A DNA stretch of 64,000 nucleotides from Corallococcus coralloides DSM 2259. Lineage in GTDB: Bacteria > Myxococcota > Myxococcia > Myxococcales > Myxococcaceae. This document shows, piece by piece, positions 8,209 through 16,668 of the stretch (positions are counted from its first letter, which is position 1; each line of letters opens with the position of its first letter). The notes below the pieces were generated by a model. The model ran no database searches. It was given only the letters and a program-made list of their open reading frames with translations, and was not told the origin of the DNA. Where the stretch lies: assembly GCF_000255295.1 (NCBI RefSeq), contig NC_017030.1, forward strand, positions 310,001 through 374,000, written 5' to 3'. The position numbers and the translations under genes were made by a program.

Positions 8209-9444
8209 ATGCGCTACTTCAAGCTTCTCGACGACATGGATATCCGTGACCGCTGGCTTCCAGGCGAAGCAACGAACGCGCAGGGGCATGAGATCGATGA
8301 CATCTGGCAGTTCGCGGATGGCTGCCCGGTCCAGATCAATGAGCGCCTGACGATTCCCATCGGACATCCGGGAGTAGTGCAAGACTTCTCAATAACGAGC
8401 GTCGGTGGCGCACCTGTTGTTCACCGGCGGGTCGCGAACATCTTCTCTGAACTGGCACCAGGTGACGTACAGGTCATTCCCGTTGAGGTCGAAGGGCAGT
8501 CCGAGCCTTATTTCATCCTCGTCGCGACACGGACCATTCGATGCATTGATGATCAGCAGTCCGCAGAGGTGAAGTACTGGCTGCCAGAGGATGAACGGCC
8601 AGAAAAGACGGGAACATACCGTGCTGTCTACGGCATGCGCATCGACCCGACGAAGGTCGGTGATGCCAGGGTCTTCCGTCCCTGGGGCTGGACTGTCGCT
8701 CTCCTCGTCTCCGAGGACATCAAGGAGGCGCTGGAGCGCTCCGGCGCCACGGGGATGGCGTTCAGGGAAGTCACGGGCCCCAGCGAAGTCAGCCCCGAGG
8801 AGCGCGAACACAACCGCAAGCTCCAGGCCCTCTATGAGCGGTCCACGAAACCTCGTGAAGCCTTCTGGCGCACGCTGGGCACCATGGACGACAACTTCGT
8901 CATCCCCATCGTCGTCGGAGGTGGTTGGCCGGCGAAGAGCGAGATCTGGCGCGTCATCCACCGCCCCGATGGCCGAACGCTCTTCGTGACGGACGGCCTT
9001 TCCAACTACTTCTCTGACAAAGCAGAGCCCTCCGTGGGCTTCGGCCTGGAGCTGGCGCTCGAAACGGACGAGCCCGTGGAGAACGTGGCGAAGAGCTGGC
9101 AGCAGCTCCTGCTGGAACGCATCGCCAACGAGCTCGTGGGCCACGAACACCTGCGCGAGCCTGCGAGGACCGGCATCCTCTCCATGGAAGTGGACGGAGA
9201 GCGCATGCCCGAACCGCTCCTGACCAAGGAAGGCCGGGTCGCCGTGCTCCTGGGGATGGACACCCCATCACTCCCGGGTCACTTCACGATGCCAGACGGA
9301 CAGGTCCGGCTCGTCACCGTGAAGACTCTCATGCCCCGGGAGCTCACGTACCTGCTGGAGCACGGCCGGGAGGAGCTGCTCCACCGCTTCAACCAGTCCC
9401 ACCCCGGCCACCTGTCCAAGGCCTGGCGCCAGCCCGTCGTGTAG
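8209..9444 (+). CDS. Composite immunity protein: Imm11 (DUF1629)-like plus SUFU-like
   Basis: The 411-residue protein has two parts. Residues 1 to about 190 resemble the Imm11/DUF1629 family common beside myxobacterial AHH toxins (RYFKLLDD, PYFILVATRTIRCIDD, RIDPTKVGDARVFRPWGW). Residues of about 215-405 resemble a suppressor-of-fused (SUFU) immunity domain (FVIPIVVGGGWPAKSEIWRV, then LFVTDGLSNYF). It should protect the cell from the upstream toxin. Two immunity folds in one chain suggest protection against more than one toxin, or an old fusion of neighbouring immunity genes. The first 400 bases are about 55% GC, well below their surroundings. Confidence 0.78.
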   Translation: MRYFKLLDDMDIRDRWLPGEATNAQGHEIDDIWQFADGCPVQINERLTIPIGHPGVVQDFSITSVGGAPVVHRRVANIFSELAPGDVQVIPVEVEGQSEPYFILVATRTIRCIDDQQSAEVKYWLPEDERPEKTGTYRAVYGMRIDPTKVGDARVFRPWGWTVALLVSEDIKEALERSGATGMAFREVTGPSEVSPEEREHNRKLQALYERSTKPREAFWRTLGTMDDNFVIPIVVGGGWPAKSEIWRVIHRPDGRTLFVTDGLSNYFSDKAEPSVGFGLELALETDEPVENVAKSWQQLLLERIANELVGHEHLREPARTGILSMEVDGERMPEPLLTKEGRVAVLLGMDTPSLPGHFTMPDGQVRLVTVKTLMPRELTYLLEHGREELLHRFNQSHPGHLSKAWRQPVV

Positions 9445-10071
9445 CTACCGCATCCCCAGCAGCAGCCACACCGCCAGCGCTCCATAGAGCGGCACGTTGA
9501 GCGCCAGCGTCAGTCGGTTGATGCGCCGGAACCGCTCCTGCTCCGCATCCGCGAACCACACCCCATCCTCGCCGGTGGTGCGTCCCTCCACCGCCTGATG
9601 GAACAGCGCCGCATACGCCACTTCCACCACCAACGTCACCAGCACCAACCCCACCAACGCCAGCGCCCACACATCGCGCCCATCCAGTACTCCGGCCCAC
9701 TTCTCCCCGGTGTACACGAGCCCCGCCCCGACCAGCGCGATGCACCCCAGGTCGTGGCCCACGCCATACGGCGGCTTCCAGTTGCGCGACACGTAGAGCA
9801 TGTAGAGCTCCGCGGCACCGCGCAGCCACATGGACACCGCGAACGCCCCCAGCACGACGCGCGCTTCCACCGGCACGGACGCATCCATCGCCACCAGCGG
9901 GCACACCAGGAACCAGAGGAACACCGCGTACAGCAGCCACGCCAGCTTCGGCCCGGAGATGCGCCCACCCCGGCCGCCCTGCGCGTTCTGCCGGCGCCGG
10001 AACCCCACCGCCGCGCTCGCGCACGCCAGCAACGCCACCACCAGGAACACCCGCGTCGACGAAGTGAGCAT
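9445..10071 (-). CDS. Hypothetical multi-pass membrane protein
   Basis: The 208-residue protein has about five hydrophobic segments: an N-terminal one (VFLVVALLACASAAVGF), LAWLLYAVFLWFLVCPLVAM, VLGAFAVSMWL, a VWALALVGLVLVTLVVEVAYAALF segment, and a C-terminal one. I do not recognise the family. Its ATG at 10071 lies inside the TGATG that ends the desaturase gene, so the two are translationally coupled and probably act together in lipid metabolism. The stop lies immediately after the stop of the convergent immunity gene. Confidence 0.65.
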   Translation of the reverse strand: MLTSSTRVFLVVALLACASAAVGFRRRQNAQGGRGGRISGPKLAWLLYAVFLWFLVCPLVAMDASVPVEARVVLGAFAVSMWLRGAAELYMLYVSRNWKPPYGVGHDLGCIALVGAGLVYTGEKWAGVLDGRDVWALALVGLVLVTLVVEVAYAALFHQAVEGRTTGEDGVWFADAEQERFRRINRLTLALNVPLYGALAVWLLLGMR

Positions 10072-10988
10072 CAGTAGGAACGGGGATAGTGGTGGGGAAA
10101 CCGCTCGACGTACCACGCGCGAAGCCGGGGCAGGTGCGCGAGGGACACCCGCGGATGCAGGTGATGCACCACGTGCATCACCACGTGCCGGGGCGCCAAT
10201 CCCAACCACCCCCACCACCCGAGCCCATGGTCGCGAGTGCACGCGAACACATCTTCCAGCCTCCGCCCCTGCGCGGGCGCGGCGGTGTGCTCGGCGAGCA
10301 ACCGGTGCGCGTTGAACCCAGACGCCACCAGCAACGGCACCCCATACCCCCACAGCACGGCGGAAGGCCACCGCACCGCCAGCGCCAGCACGCCCAGGTG
10401 GAACAGCACCTGCCCTGCCTCCGCCCGAGCACACGCCACCACCTCCGCATCCCGCGTGAGCGCCCGCCCGGAGCGGTCCTGCAGGAACACGCGCCCATAC
10501 GCCGTGCGCAGCGAAGGCAGCACCCACGCGCAAAGCCCTAGCGGCCCCCGCAGCACCCAGCCAGGGATGACCCCCAGGAGCAGGACCCACCGCCACACCG
10601 TGCGCAGCCGTCCTCCATCCGGAGGCTTGCGGTACGGATCCGACGGCAGGCCCGCATCGCGATGATGGCGGAGGTGGTGGTAGCGCATCGCCGCCAGCGT
10701 GGACGCAATCGGGTAACCCGCGACGGCCTCCAGCAGACACAGTCTCCATTCGCGCCTTCGCGAAGACAGGTGGACCGCGTCATGAAGCAGGACGCCCAGC
10801 GCATGCAGCCGTCCCGCGACGATGAGCACGGCCAACGGCAACAGCACCGGAGGAGCCCAAGTCATGACCGCCCACCCCAGGGCCATCCCCGCCCACTCCA
10901 CGGCCGCCAGGCGCAGCAGTCCGGAGGGCGTGGCGGGAACGAGCAGCTCGCGAGGCACCGCCGCGCGGCGAGGCAGGGAAGAGGACAT
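10071..10988 (-). CDS. Membrane fatty-acid desaturase/hydroxylase
   Basis: The 305-residue protein carries the three histidine clusters of membrane di-iron desaturases: HDAVH (from LLHDAVHLSS), HHLRHH (YHHLRHHRDAG) and HVVHHLHP near the C-terminus. It is predicted to introduce double bonds or hydroxyl groups into acyl or carotenoid-like substrates at the membrane. The ATG at 10988 is preferred over one at 11045 because it gives MSSSLPRRAAVPREL and the usual family length. It diverges from the plus-strand operon starting at 11094, so both may share a control region of about 105 bases. Confidence 0.85.
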   Translation of the reverse strand: MSSSLPRRAAVPRELLVPATPSGLLRLAAVEWAGMALGWAVMTWAPPVLLPLAVLIVAGRLHALGVLLHDAVHLSSRRREWRLCLLEAVAGYPIASTLAAMRYHHLRHHRDAGLPSDPYRKPPDGGRLRTVWRWVLLLGVIPGWVLRGPLGLCAWVLPSLRTAYGRVFLQDRSGRALTRDAEVVACARAEAGQVLFHLGVLALAVRWPSAVLWGYGVPLLVASGFNAHRLLAEHTAAPAQGRRLEDVFACTRDHGLGWWGWLGLAPRHVVMHVVHHLHPRVSLAHLPRLRAWYVERFPHHYPRSY

Positions 10989-11093
10989 CGGGTGCCAGGA
11001 CTCCACGCATGGGGGCCGGACGCAAGCCCCGTGCGGATTGGACACCCGGAGACGGGCACGGCACGCTCCGCGCGTGCACCGGGACGGTCAATC

Positions 11094-13943
11094 ATGAGTG
11101 TGGATGTGCCGACGCAGCCGGCCCTCGCGGGCACGCGCATGGAGTGGGGCGGCTGGGTCTTCCCCCGCTGGAACGATCCGAGGCTGCCCTTCGCGGCGCT
11201 GCTCACGCTCTACGGAGTGCTGGGCTTCACCTTCTTCGGCTTCAACCGCAGCCCCGGGCAGATGGCCTTCCTGGTCGTCTCCGGCACGCTGCTGGACGCG
11301 GTCCTGGGCTGGGTGCTCAAGCGGCGCAAGGAGCTGCCGCTCTCGGCGTACATCTCGTGCTGCTCGCTGGCGCTGCTCTTGAACTACTCGCACGCGAGCA
11401 CGCTGCTCTGGCTGCCGGTGTGGCTGGCCATCGGTTCCAAGTACGTGCTGACCTTCCAGGGGCGGCATGTCTTCAACCCGTCGATGTTCGCGGTGGCGGT
11501 GTCGTTGCTCACCACGCGCGAGCTCATCACCGCCGCGCCCGCCTACCAGTGGGCCAACGGGGAGGTCGCGCTGTCGGCCTTCATCGTGATGGCGGCGATG
11601 GTGCTGTTCTTCTTCCGCGTGGGCCGCGGCTGGCTGGTGATCAGCTTCCTGACCTTCTACGCGCTCCAGACGGCGCTGCGAGCGTTCATCCTCCGCCACC
11701 ACCTGCCGCCGGAGGTGCTGTTCCTGGGCACGCTGGGAGCGCCGTCGTTCTTCATCTTCGTCTTCTACATGCTCACCGACCCGGCGACGTCACCGGGGAC
11801 GCCGAAGGCCCAGGTGCTGGTCGCGCTGGCCATCACCTGCGTGGACCTGGTGCTGCACCTGAAGGAGAGCGTCTACACGTTCTTCTACGCGGCGCTCACC
11901 GTGGCCACCTGCCGCTTCGTGTTCATGCACGCGCGCGAGCTGTGGCGCACCCGGGGCGCGTCGCTTCGCCGGCTCCTGGCTCCGGACATGCTCAAGCGCG
12001 TGGGCGTGGTGGGAGGGCTGGGGGCGGTGCTGGCCACGGGCTACTCGGTGTCGGCGGCGCAGGGGGAGCGTCAGGCGCCGCTCGCGTTCCACCTGGATGC
12101 GCAGGACGTCACGCAGGCGGGCCTGTCCTCCACGATGGGACACACGCTGGAGGAGTTGGATCCGCGCGTGGCCCACGTCGCCAAGTGGCTGGTTGCCGTA
12201 GGCGACGCGGTGGCCACCGGCGACTTCGACGGCGACGGCAAGCTGGACCTGTTCCTCACGCACCCGCTGGGCACGCCGGAGCACCACGCGGGCCTGTACC
12301 GCAACCTGGGCGGACTGCGCTTCGAGCGCGTCCCCGTGCCCGCGCTGGAGCGCTTCGCCACCCGCTACAAAGAGGAGGGTCTGGCGGGCGGCGGGACGTT
12401 CGTGGACTGGGATGGAGACGGGGACCTGGACCTCGCGGTGGCGGTGGCCTTCGGGCCGGTGCGCCTGCTGCGCAACACGCTGCGCGAGACGGGCACGGCG
12501 GGCTTCGAGGACGTGACGGAGTCCGCGGGCGTGACGGACCACGCGGTGAGCCTGGGGCTCACGTTCCTCGACTACGACCGAGATGGGCACCTGGACCTGC
12601 TGGTGCTCAACGCGATGACGACGCACCTGCCGGACTACCCGGAGCCCGCGCCGCCGCTCAACCTCTTCAAGCTGCCGGAGCCTGAGTATGCGGGGGACCG
12701 CCGCATGCTGCGCTTCATGCACGACGGCTGGCACAACGCGAACAACGGCGGTCGCAACGCGCTCTACCGCGGCCGAGGAGACGGCACATTCGAGAAGCAG
12801 GACGTGGAGGCGCTGGGCCTGAAGGAGACGCACTGGTCGCTCGCGGTGAGCACGGTGGACCTGAACCAGGACGGGTGGACGGACCTCTACGTGGCCAACG
12901 ACTTTGGACCGGACGACGTCTACCTGAACGAGGGTGGCCGGCACTTCCGCCACATCGTGGGCAACCGCTTCGGGGAGATTGGCCGGGACACGTACAAGGG
13001 CATGAACGCGAGCGTGGCGGACTTCGACCGCAACGGTTGGTTGGACGTGTACGTGTCCAACGTGCACCACTCGCTCCAGGCGGAGGGCAGCCTGTTGTGG
13101 ATGGTGGGGCCGGGCGAGGACGCCTTCGTTCCCCGCTTCCAGGACGAGGCCACCTTCCGGGGCGCGCTGAACGAGCGCCGCTTCGGCTGGGGCGCGGCGG
13201 CGGGGGACCTGGATGACGACGGGTGGCCGGACCTGGTGCAGGCCAACGGCATGGTGGACGCGCGTCTGGACGCGGAGAAGTGGCGCATCCCGGCGGGGCA
13301 GCGCAACGACTACTGGTACGTGAACCACAAGTTGATGCAGTCCGGCCCGGAGGTGCACACGTACGCGGACAAGTGGGGCGACATCCGGGGCCGCGTGCTC
13401 TATCCGAACGAGGCGCGCCGCGTGTACCTCAACCTGGGTGACACGAGGCCGGGGCACTTCGTGGACGTGGCGAAGGAGGTGGGCATCGAAGCGCCGGACA
13501 ACTCGCGCGGCGTGTTGATGGCGGACCTGGATGACGACGGCGACCTGGACGTGCTCATCACCAACCAGCACGCGCCGGTGTCGCTGTACCGCAACACGCT
13601 GCGAGCCAGCGCCACGGACGCGAAGCCGGACGCGCACTTCGTGGGCCTGTCGCTGGTGGGGGACGGCCAGCGTACGCACCGGAGCGCGGTGGGCACTCGC
13701 GTGGTGGTGTCCTACGAGGAGAACGGCAAGCGCGTGGAGCAGGTGCGCGAGGTGGGGCTGATGGGCGGGTTCTCCGCGTCGGCGGATCCCCGGCTGCACT
13801 TCGGGCTGGGCCGTCACGCGGGGCCGGTGAAGGCGGTCATCCACTGGTATGGCGCGCAGCCTCAGGAGGTGATGTTGGAGGCGGACCGTTACCAGGAGGT
13901 GCGCCAGCCTCCCGCGCCCACGGCGCTGCGGGGAGGGCCCTGA
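11094..13943 (+). CDS. RnfD-like membrane domain fused to FG-GAP repeats and UnbV/ASPIC domain
   Basis: The 949-residue product has a hydrophobic N-terminal half (about 30-300) resembling RnfD/NqrB subunits, with FNPSMFAVAV and the late-helix signature TDPATSPGTPK near residue 227. I do not find the SGAT-type covalent flavin site. After another membrane segment come calcium-binding-like FG-GAP/VCBS repeats (DFDGDGKLDLFL, DWDGDGDLDLAV, DYDRDGHLDLLV, DLDDDGDLDVLI) from about 377 to 830. A terminal ASPIC/UnbV domain follows (DPRLHFGLGRHAGPVKAV). The repeats should lie outside the cytoplasm as an adhesive or ligand-binding propeller. It leads an operon with the GNAT, GH3 and Rieske genes and may couple membrane redox chemistry to an extracellular module. 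Confidence 0.82.
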   Translation: MSVDVPTQPALAGTRMEWGGWVFPRWNDPRLPFAALLTLYGVLGFTFFGFNRSPGQMAFLVVSGTLLDAVLGWVLKRRKELPLSAYISCCSLALLLNYSHASTLLWLPVWLAIGSKYVLTFQGRHVFNPSMFAVAVSLLTTRELITAAPAYQWANGEVALSAFIVMAAMVLFFFRVGRGWLVISFLTFYALQTALRAFILRHHLPPEVLFLGTLGAPSFFIFVFYMLTDPATSPGTPKAQVLVALAITCVDLVLHLKESVYTFFYAALTVATCRFVFMHARELWRTRGASLRRLLAPDMLKRVGVVGGLGAVLATGYSVSAAQGERQAPLAFHLDAQDVTQAGLSSTMGHTLEELDPRVAHVAKWLVAVGDAVATGDFDGDGKLDLFLTHPLGTPEHHAGLYRNLGGLRFERVPVPALERFATRYKEEGLAGGGTFVDWDGDGDLDLAVAVAFGPVRLLRNTLRETGTAGFEDVTESAGVTDHAVSLGLTFLDYDRDGHLDLLVLNAMTTHLPDYPEPAPPLNLFKLPEPEYAGDRRMLRFMHDGWHNANNGGRNALYRGRGDGTFEKQDVEALGLKETHWSLAVSTVDLNQDGWTDLYVANDFGPDDVYLNEGGRHFRHIVGNRFGEIGRDTYKGMNASVADFDRNGWLDVYVSNVHHSLQAEGSLLWMVGPGEDAFVPRFQDEATFRGALNERRFGWGAAAGDLDDDGWPDLVQANGMVDARLDAEKWRIPAGQRNDYWYVNHKLMQSGPEVHTYADKWGDIRGRVLYPNEARRVYLNLGDTRPGHFVDVAKEVGIEAPDNSRGVLMADLDDDGDLDVLITNQHAPVSLYRNTLRASATDAKPDAHFVGLSLVGDGQRTHRSAVGTRVVVSYEENGKRVEQVREVGLMGGFSASADPRLHFGLGRHAGPVKAVIHWYGAQPQEVMLEADRYQEVRQPPAPTALRGGP

Positions 13944-13947
13944 AGCG

Positions 13948-14709
13948 ATGCTCTCCGCGATGAAGGGCGCCACGGTGCGGCGGGAGGACCTGGACGCCGG
14001 CACCCGGGCGCGGATGTTGGCGCTGATGCAGTGCTGCTACGTGGGCGTGAGCGCCGAGCGCTTCCACGCGGACCTGGACGCGAAGCAATGGGTGTTCCTG
14101 CTGCACGCCCGGCGCACGCGGGAGTTGGTGGGGTTCAGCACGGTGCGGGTGGCGGAGGAGGGCGGGGTGGAGGTGTTGTACTCGGGCGACACGGTCATCC
14201 ATCCGGACTGGTGGGGCCACAAGACGTTGCAGGTGGTGTTCGGAAGGTTGTTGCTCGCGCGCAAGCTGCGCCGGCCGTGGCGGCCGCTGTACTGGCTGCT
14301 CTTGTCGGGCGGATACAAGACGTACCTCCTCGCGGTGAACTACTTCCCGCGTACGCATCCGCGCCGGGACTGGGCACCGCCGGAAGGGCGCTCGGAGTTC
14401 CTGCACGGGCTGGCGACGCGATGGTTCGGCGCGCAGTACGACGCGGCGAAGGGAACGCTGCGCTTCGACGGCGCGCACTATCGGGTGCGGGACGGCGTCT
14501 CGCCCATCGACCGCGACGCGGCGGCCCATCCGCACATCGCCTACTTCGCCGAGCGCAATCCCGGCCACGCCGAGGGCGAGGAGCTGGTGTGTCTGGTGGA
14601 GATCCGTGGCTGGGATCTGGCGAGGGCGCTGGCGCGAAGCGTCTGGGGCCAGCTGCGCCGCTGGGCTCGACGGGAGCGAGATGCCTCGCGGGTCCGCGTG
14701 GGGACGTGA
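13948..14709 (+). CDS. GNAT-like acyltransferase, hypothetical
   Basis: The 253-residue protein looks like a GNAT fold in its first ~130 residues: a strand/helix start, LVGFSTVRVAEEGGVEVLYSG, then a DWWGHKTLQVVFGRLLLARKL segment in the position of the acetyl-CoA loop. The classic Q/R-x-x-G-x-G/A loop is not clear. The C-terminal part is unknown. It starts four bases after the stop of the RnfD-like fusion gene, so it is in the same operon. A role in transferring an acyl group to the product of the GH3/Rieske pathway is possible but unproven. Confidence 0.6.
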   Translation: MLSAMKGATVRREDLDAGTRARMLALMQCCYVGVSAERFHADLDAKQWVFLLHARRTRELVGFSTVRVAEEGGVEVLYSGDTVIHPDWWGHKTLQVVFGRLLLARKLRRPWRPLYWLLLSGGYKTYLLAVNYFPRTHPRRDWAPPEGRSEFLHGLATRWFGAQYDAAKGTLRFDGAHYRVRDGVSPIDRDAAAHPHIAYFAERNPGHAEGEELVCLVEIRGWDLARALARSVWGQLRRWARRERDASRVRVGT

Positions 14710-15024
14710 CGTGCTGGGGTCGCGTGAAATGCAGGCCGCGATGATGATGGCACTGGAGCCACTGGCTTCCCGTGGGGCGCAGAACGCGATGATGACGGTG
14801 CTGGGACCGCTGAACTCCCGCGCGCTGCTGGCCGTCATGATGGCGTCACTGGGGCCAGTGGCTTCTCGTGAGGTGCTGATCGCGAAGATGGCGGCGCTGA
14901 AGCCGCTGCCCCTTCGCAAGGTGCTGACCGCGACGATGGGGGGACAGAGGGCGCCCGCGTTGTGCCTCCGCCATGCGCTGCTCGTGAAGCCGCGCGCAGA
15001 CGTGATGTGCTGACTTCCCGCACG
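14710..15024 (+). repeat. 48-base minisatellite derived from the 5' end of the GH3 gene
   Basis: Between the GNAT-like gene and the GH3 gene lie five 48-base units (14720-14767, 14768-14815, 14816-14863, 14864-14911, 14912-14959). A sixth unit, 15016-15063, runs into the start of the GH3 coding region. Each unit reads as 16 residues of the type SREVLIAKMAALKPLP. The sequence after unit 5 (CTCCGCCATGCGCTGCT) also matches the sequence after unit 6, so the duplication includes GH3 codons. The frame stays open from a GTG at 14711 to a TGA at 15011-15013 and could encode about 100 residues. I treat it as a repeat rather than a proven gene, because the open frame may simply reflect its origin. Confidence 0.75.
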
Positions 15025-16668
15025 ATGCTGTCCGCCACGATGGCGGCACTGACGCCGTCCGCGCTGCGCTTCCGTCATGCGCTGCGCGAGCCAGAGGACG
15101 CGCAGGCCGAATGCCTCATGCGCATCCTCCGCGCCGTGGAGGGCACGGCTCAAGCGGAGCGGGTGCAGCACTTCGACCGTATCCGCACCGCTTGGGAGTT
15201 CCAGGACGCGGTGCCCATCACCACTCCGGACTCGGTGGCGGAAGACGTCGATCGCATCGCGCGAGGAGACGCACGAGTCCTTACGCGTGAGCCCGTGCTG
15301 CGCTTCGAGCTGTCCGGTGGCTCATCAGGCGCGTCCAAACGGGTGCCGGTGACGCAGGGCCTGCTGCGCGAGTTCCAGCGCGCGCTCGCGCCCATGCTGC
15401 ATGAGGTCTTCCTGCGCCGTCCCGCCGTGCGCGAAGGCCCCAGCTACTGGTCCATCTCCCCATTGGGCCGAAGGCAGCACCGGACCGCGGGCGGCATCCC
15501 GGTGGGCTCGGCGGAGGACAGCGCCTGGTTCCCGCGCCCGTTGCAGCCGCTGCTCTCGCGTGTCTTCACCGTGCCGGGCTCGGTAGGAAAGGCTCCGCAC
15601 GTGGAACCGTGCCGCTACGTGACGCTGTGGTTCCTCGTGCGGTGTTCGAACCTGTCGCTGATCAGCGTCTGGAATCCCAGCTTCCTCACGCTGCTGGTGG
15701 ACGCTCTGGAGCGGCACGGCGAACGGCTCGCGGAGGACCTGGAGCGCGGCACGCTGCGGCCCCCCGAACACGACGCGGAGGGCGAGCCCGTGGGCCACGA
15801 CCCTGCCTGGACGGCGCTCGTGCAGGGGCTCCAGGGCGTGCGTGACATCCCGAGGGCCCAGGTGCTGCGCGCTGCCCTCCGTGACGGACTGCCTTCCGCG
15901 CGCACGCTCTGGCCAGGGCTCGCGCTCCTGAGCATGTGGACGGACGCCCAGGCCGGGCACGCCGTGGCTGGCGCATGCCGCCGCTTCCCGGGCGTCGAGG
16001 TCCAGGGCAAGGGCCTGCTCGCCACCGAGGGCGTCCTCACGGTGCCTCTCTTCGAAGCGCCCGTGCCGGTGCTCGCGGTCCGGAGCCATTTCATCGAATT
16101 CATGGATCCGGAGCGCCCTGACGCACGGCCACTCCTGGCGCACGAGCTGACGGCGGGCGGCACCTACGCGGTACTCCTCTCCACGTCCGGTGGGCTGCTG
16201 CGCTACCGGCTGGGTGACCTCATCCGTGTGGAGGGCTTCGTGCACGCGACGCCCTGCCTGCGGTTCCTCGGCCGAGCGGACGCGGTCTCGGACCTCGTGG
16301 GCGAGAAGCTCTCCGCCGCGCGAGTGGGCACGGTGCTGGACGCCGCGTTGGGCCCCACCCGTCCTGCCTTCGCCATGCTCGCGCCGGAGTGGGGGACTCC
16401 ACCGGCCTACCGTCTGTTCCTTGAGACGGATGAAGCCGTCGACGTCATTGCCGCGAACGTGGAGCGCGCCCTGTGCGAAGGCCATCACTACCGCTACGCG
16501 CGGGAGTTGGGACAGCTCGGTCCGGTGCGCGCGGTGCGCGTGACACAGGGCGCCCGCCGTTACGAGGCCCGATGCATCCAGCTCGGTCAGCGCGCGGGGG
16601 ACATCAAGCCCGTGGACCTGCATCGCCAGGCTGGCTGGGTGGAGTGGTTCGGAAGAGGGACGTCATGA
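15025..16668 (+). CDS. GH3 auxin-responsive-promoter family protein (acyl-adenylate-forming)
   Basis: The 547-residue protein belongs to the GH3 family, which in plants adenylates carboxylic acids such as indole-acetate or jasmonate and joins them to amino acids. Supporting segments are a serine/glycine-rich nucleotide loop (FELSGGSSGASKRVPVTQG, about residues 93-111) and the late motif LLRYRLGDLIRVEGF followed by LRFLGRADAVSDLVGEKLS. The length fits. The start is uncertain: ATG 15025 is used, but GTG 15007 is in frame and lies within the repeat unit. The stop shares ATGA with the Rieske gene. Bacterial members are mostly uncharacterised. Confidence 0.82.
   Translation: MLSATMAALTPSALRFRHALREPEDAQAECLMRILRAVEGTAQAERVQHFDRIRTAWEFQDAVPITTPDSVAEDVDRIARGDARVLTREPVLRFELSGGSSGASKRVPVTQGLLREFQRALAPMLHEVFLRRPAVREGPSYWSISPLGRRQHRTAGGIPVGSAEDSAWFPRPLQPLLSRVFTVPGSVGKAPHVEPCRYVTLWFLVRCSNLSLISVWNPSFLTLLVDALERHGERLAEDLERGTLRPPEHDAEGEPVGHDPAWTALVQGLQGVRDIPRAQVLRAALRDGLPSARTLWPGLALLSMWTDAQAGHAVAGACRRFPGVEVQGKGLLATEGVLTVPLFEAPVPVLAVRSHFIEFMDPERPDARPLLAHELTAGGTYAVLLSTSGGLLRYRLGDLIRVEGFVHATPCLRFLGRADAVSDLVGEKLSAARVGTVLDAALGPTRPAFAMLAPEWGTPPAYRLFLETDEAVDVIAANVERALCEGHHYRYARELGQLGPVRAVRVTQGARRYEARCIQLGQRAGDIKPVDLHRQAGWVEWFGRGTS

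Noticed and set aside
11790..14003. Long minus-strand open frame antisense to the RnfD-like fusion gene
   Set aside because: Arg/Val/His-rich translation with no family features; the plus strand has clear domains.
14711..15013. Small gene within the 48-base repeats
   Set aside because: The frame is open and GTG-started, but there is no ribosome-binding site and the open frame is expected from copying GH3 codons; kept as a repeat, with the coding option left for a test.
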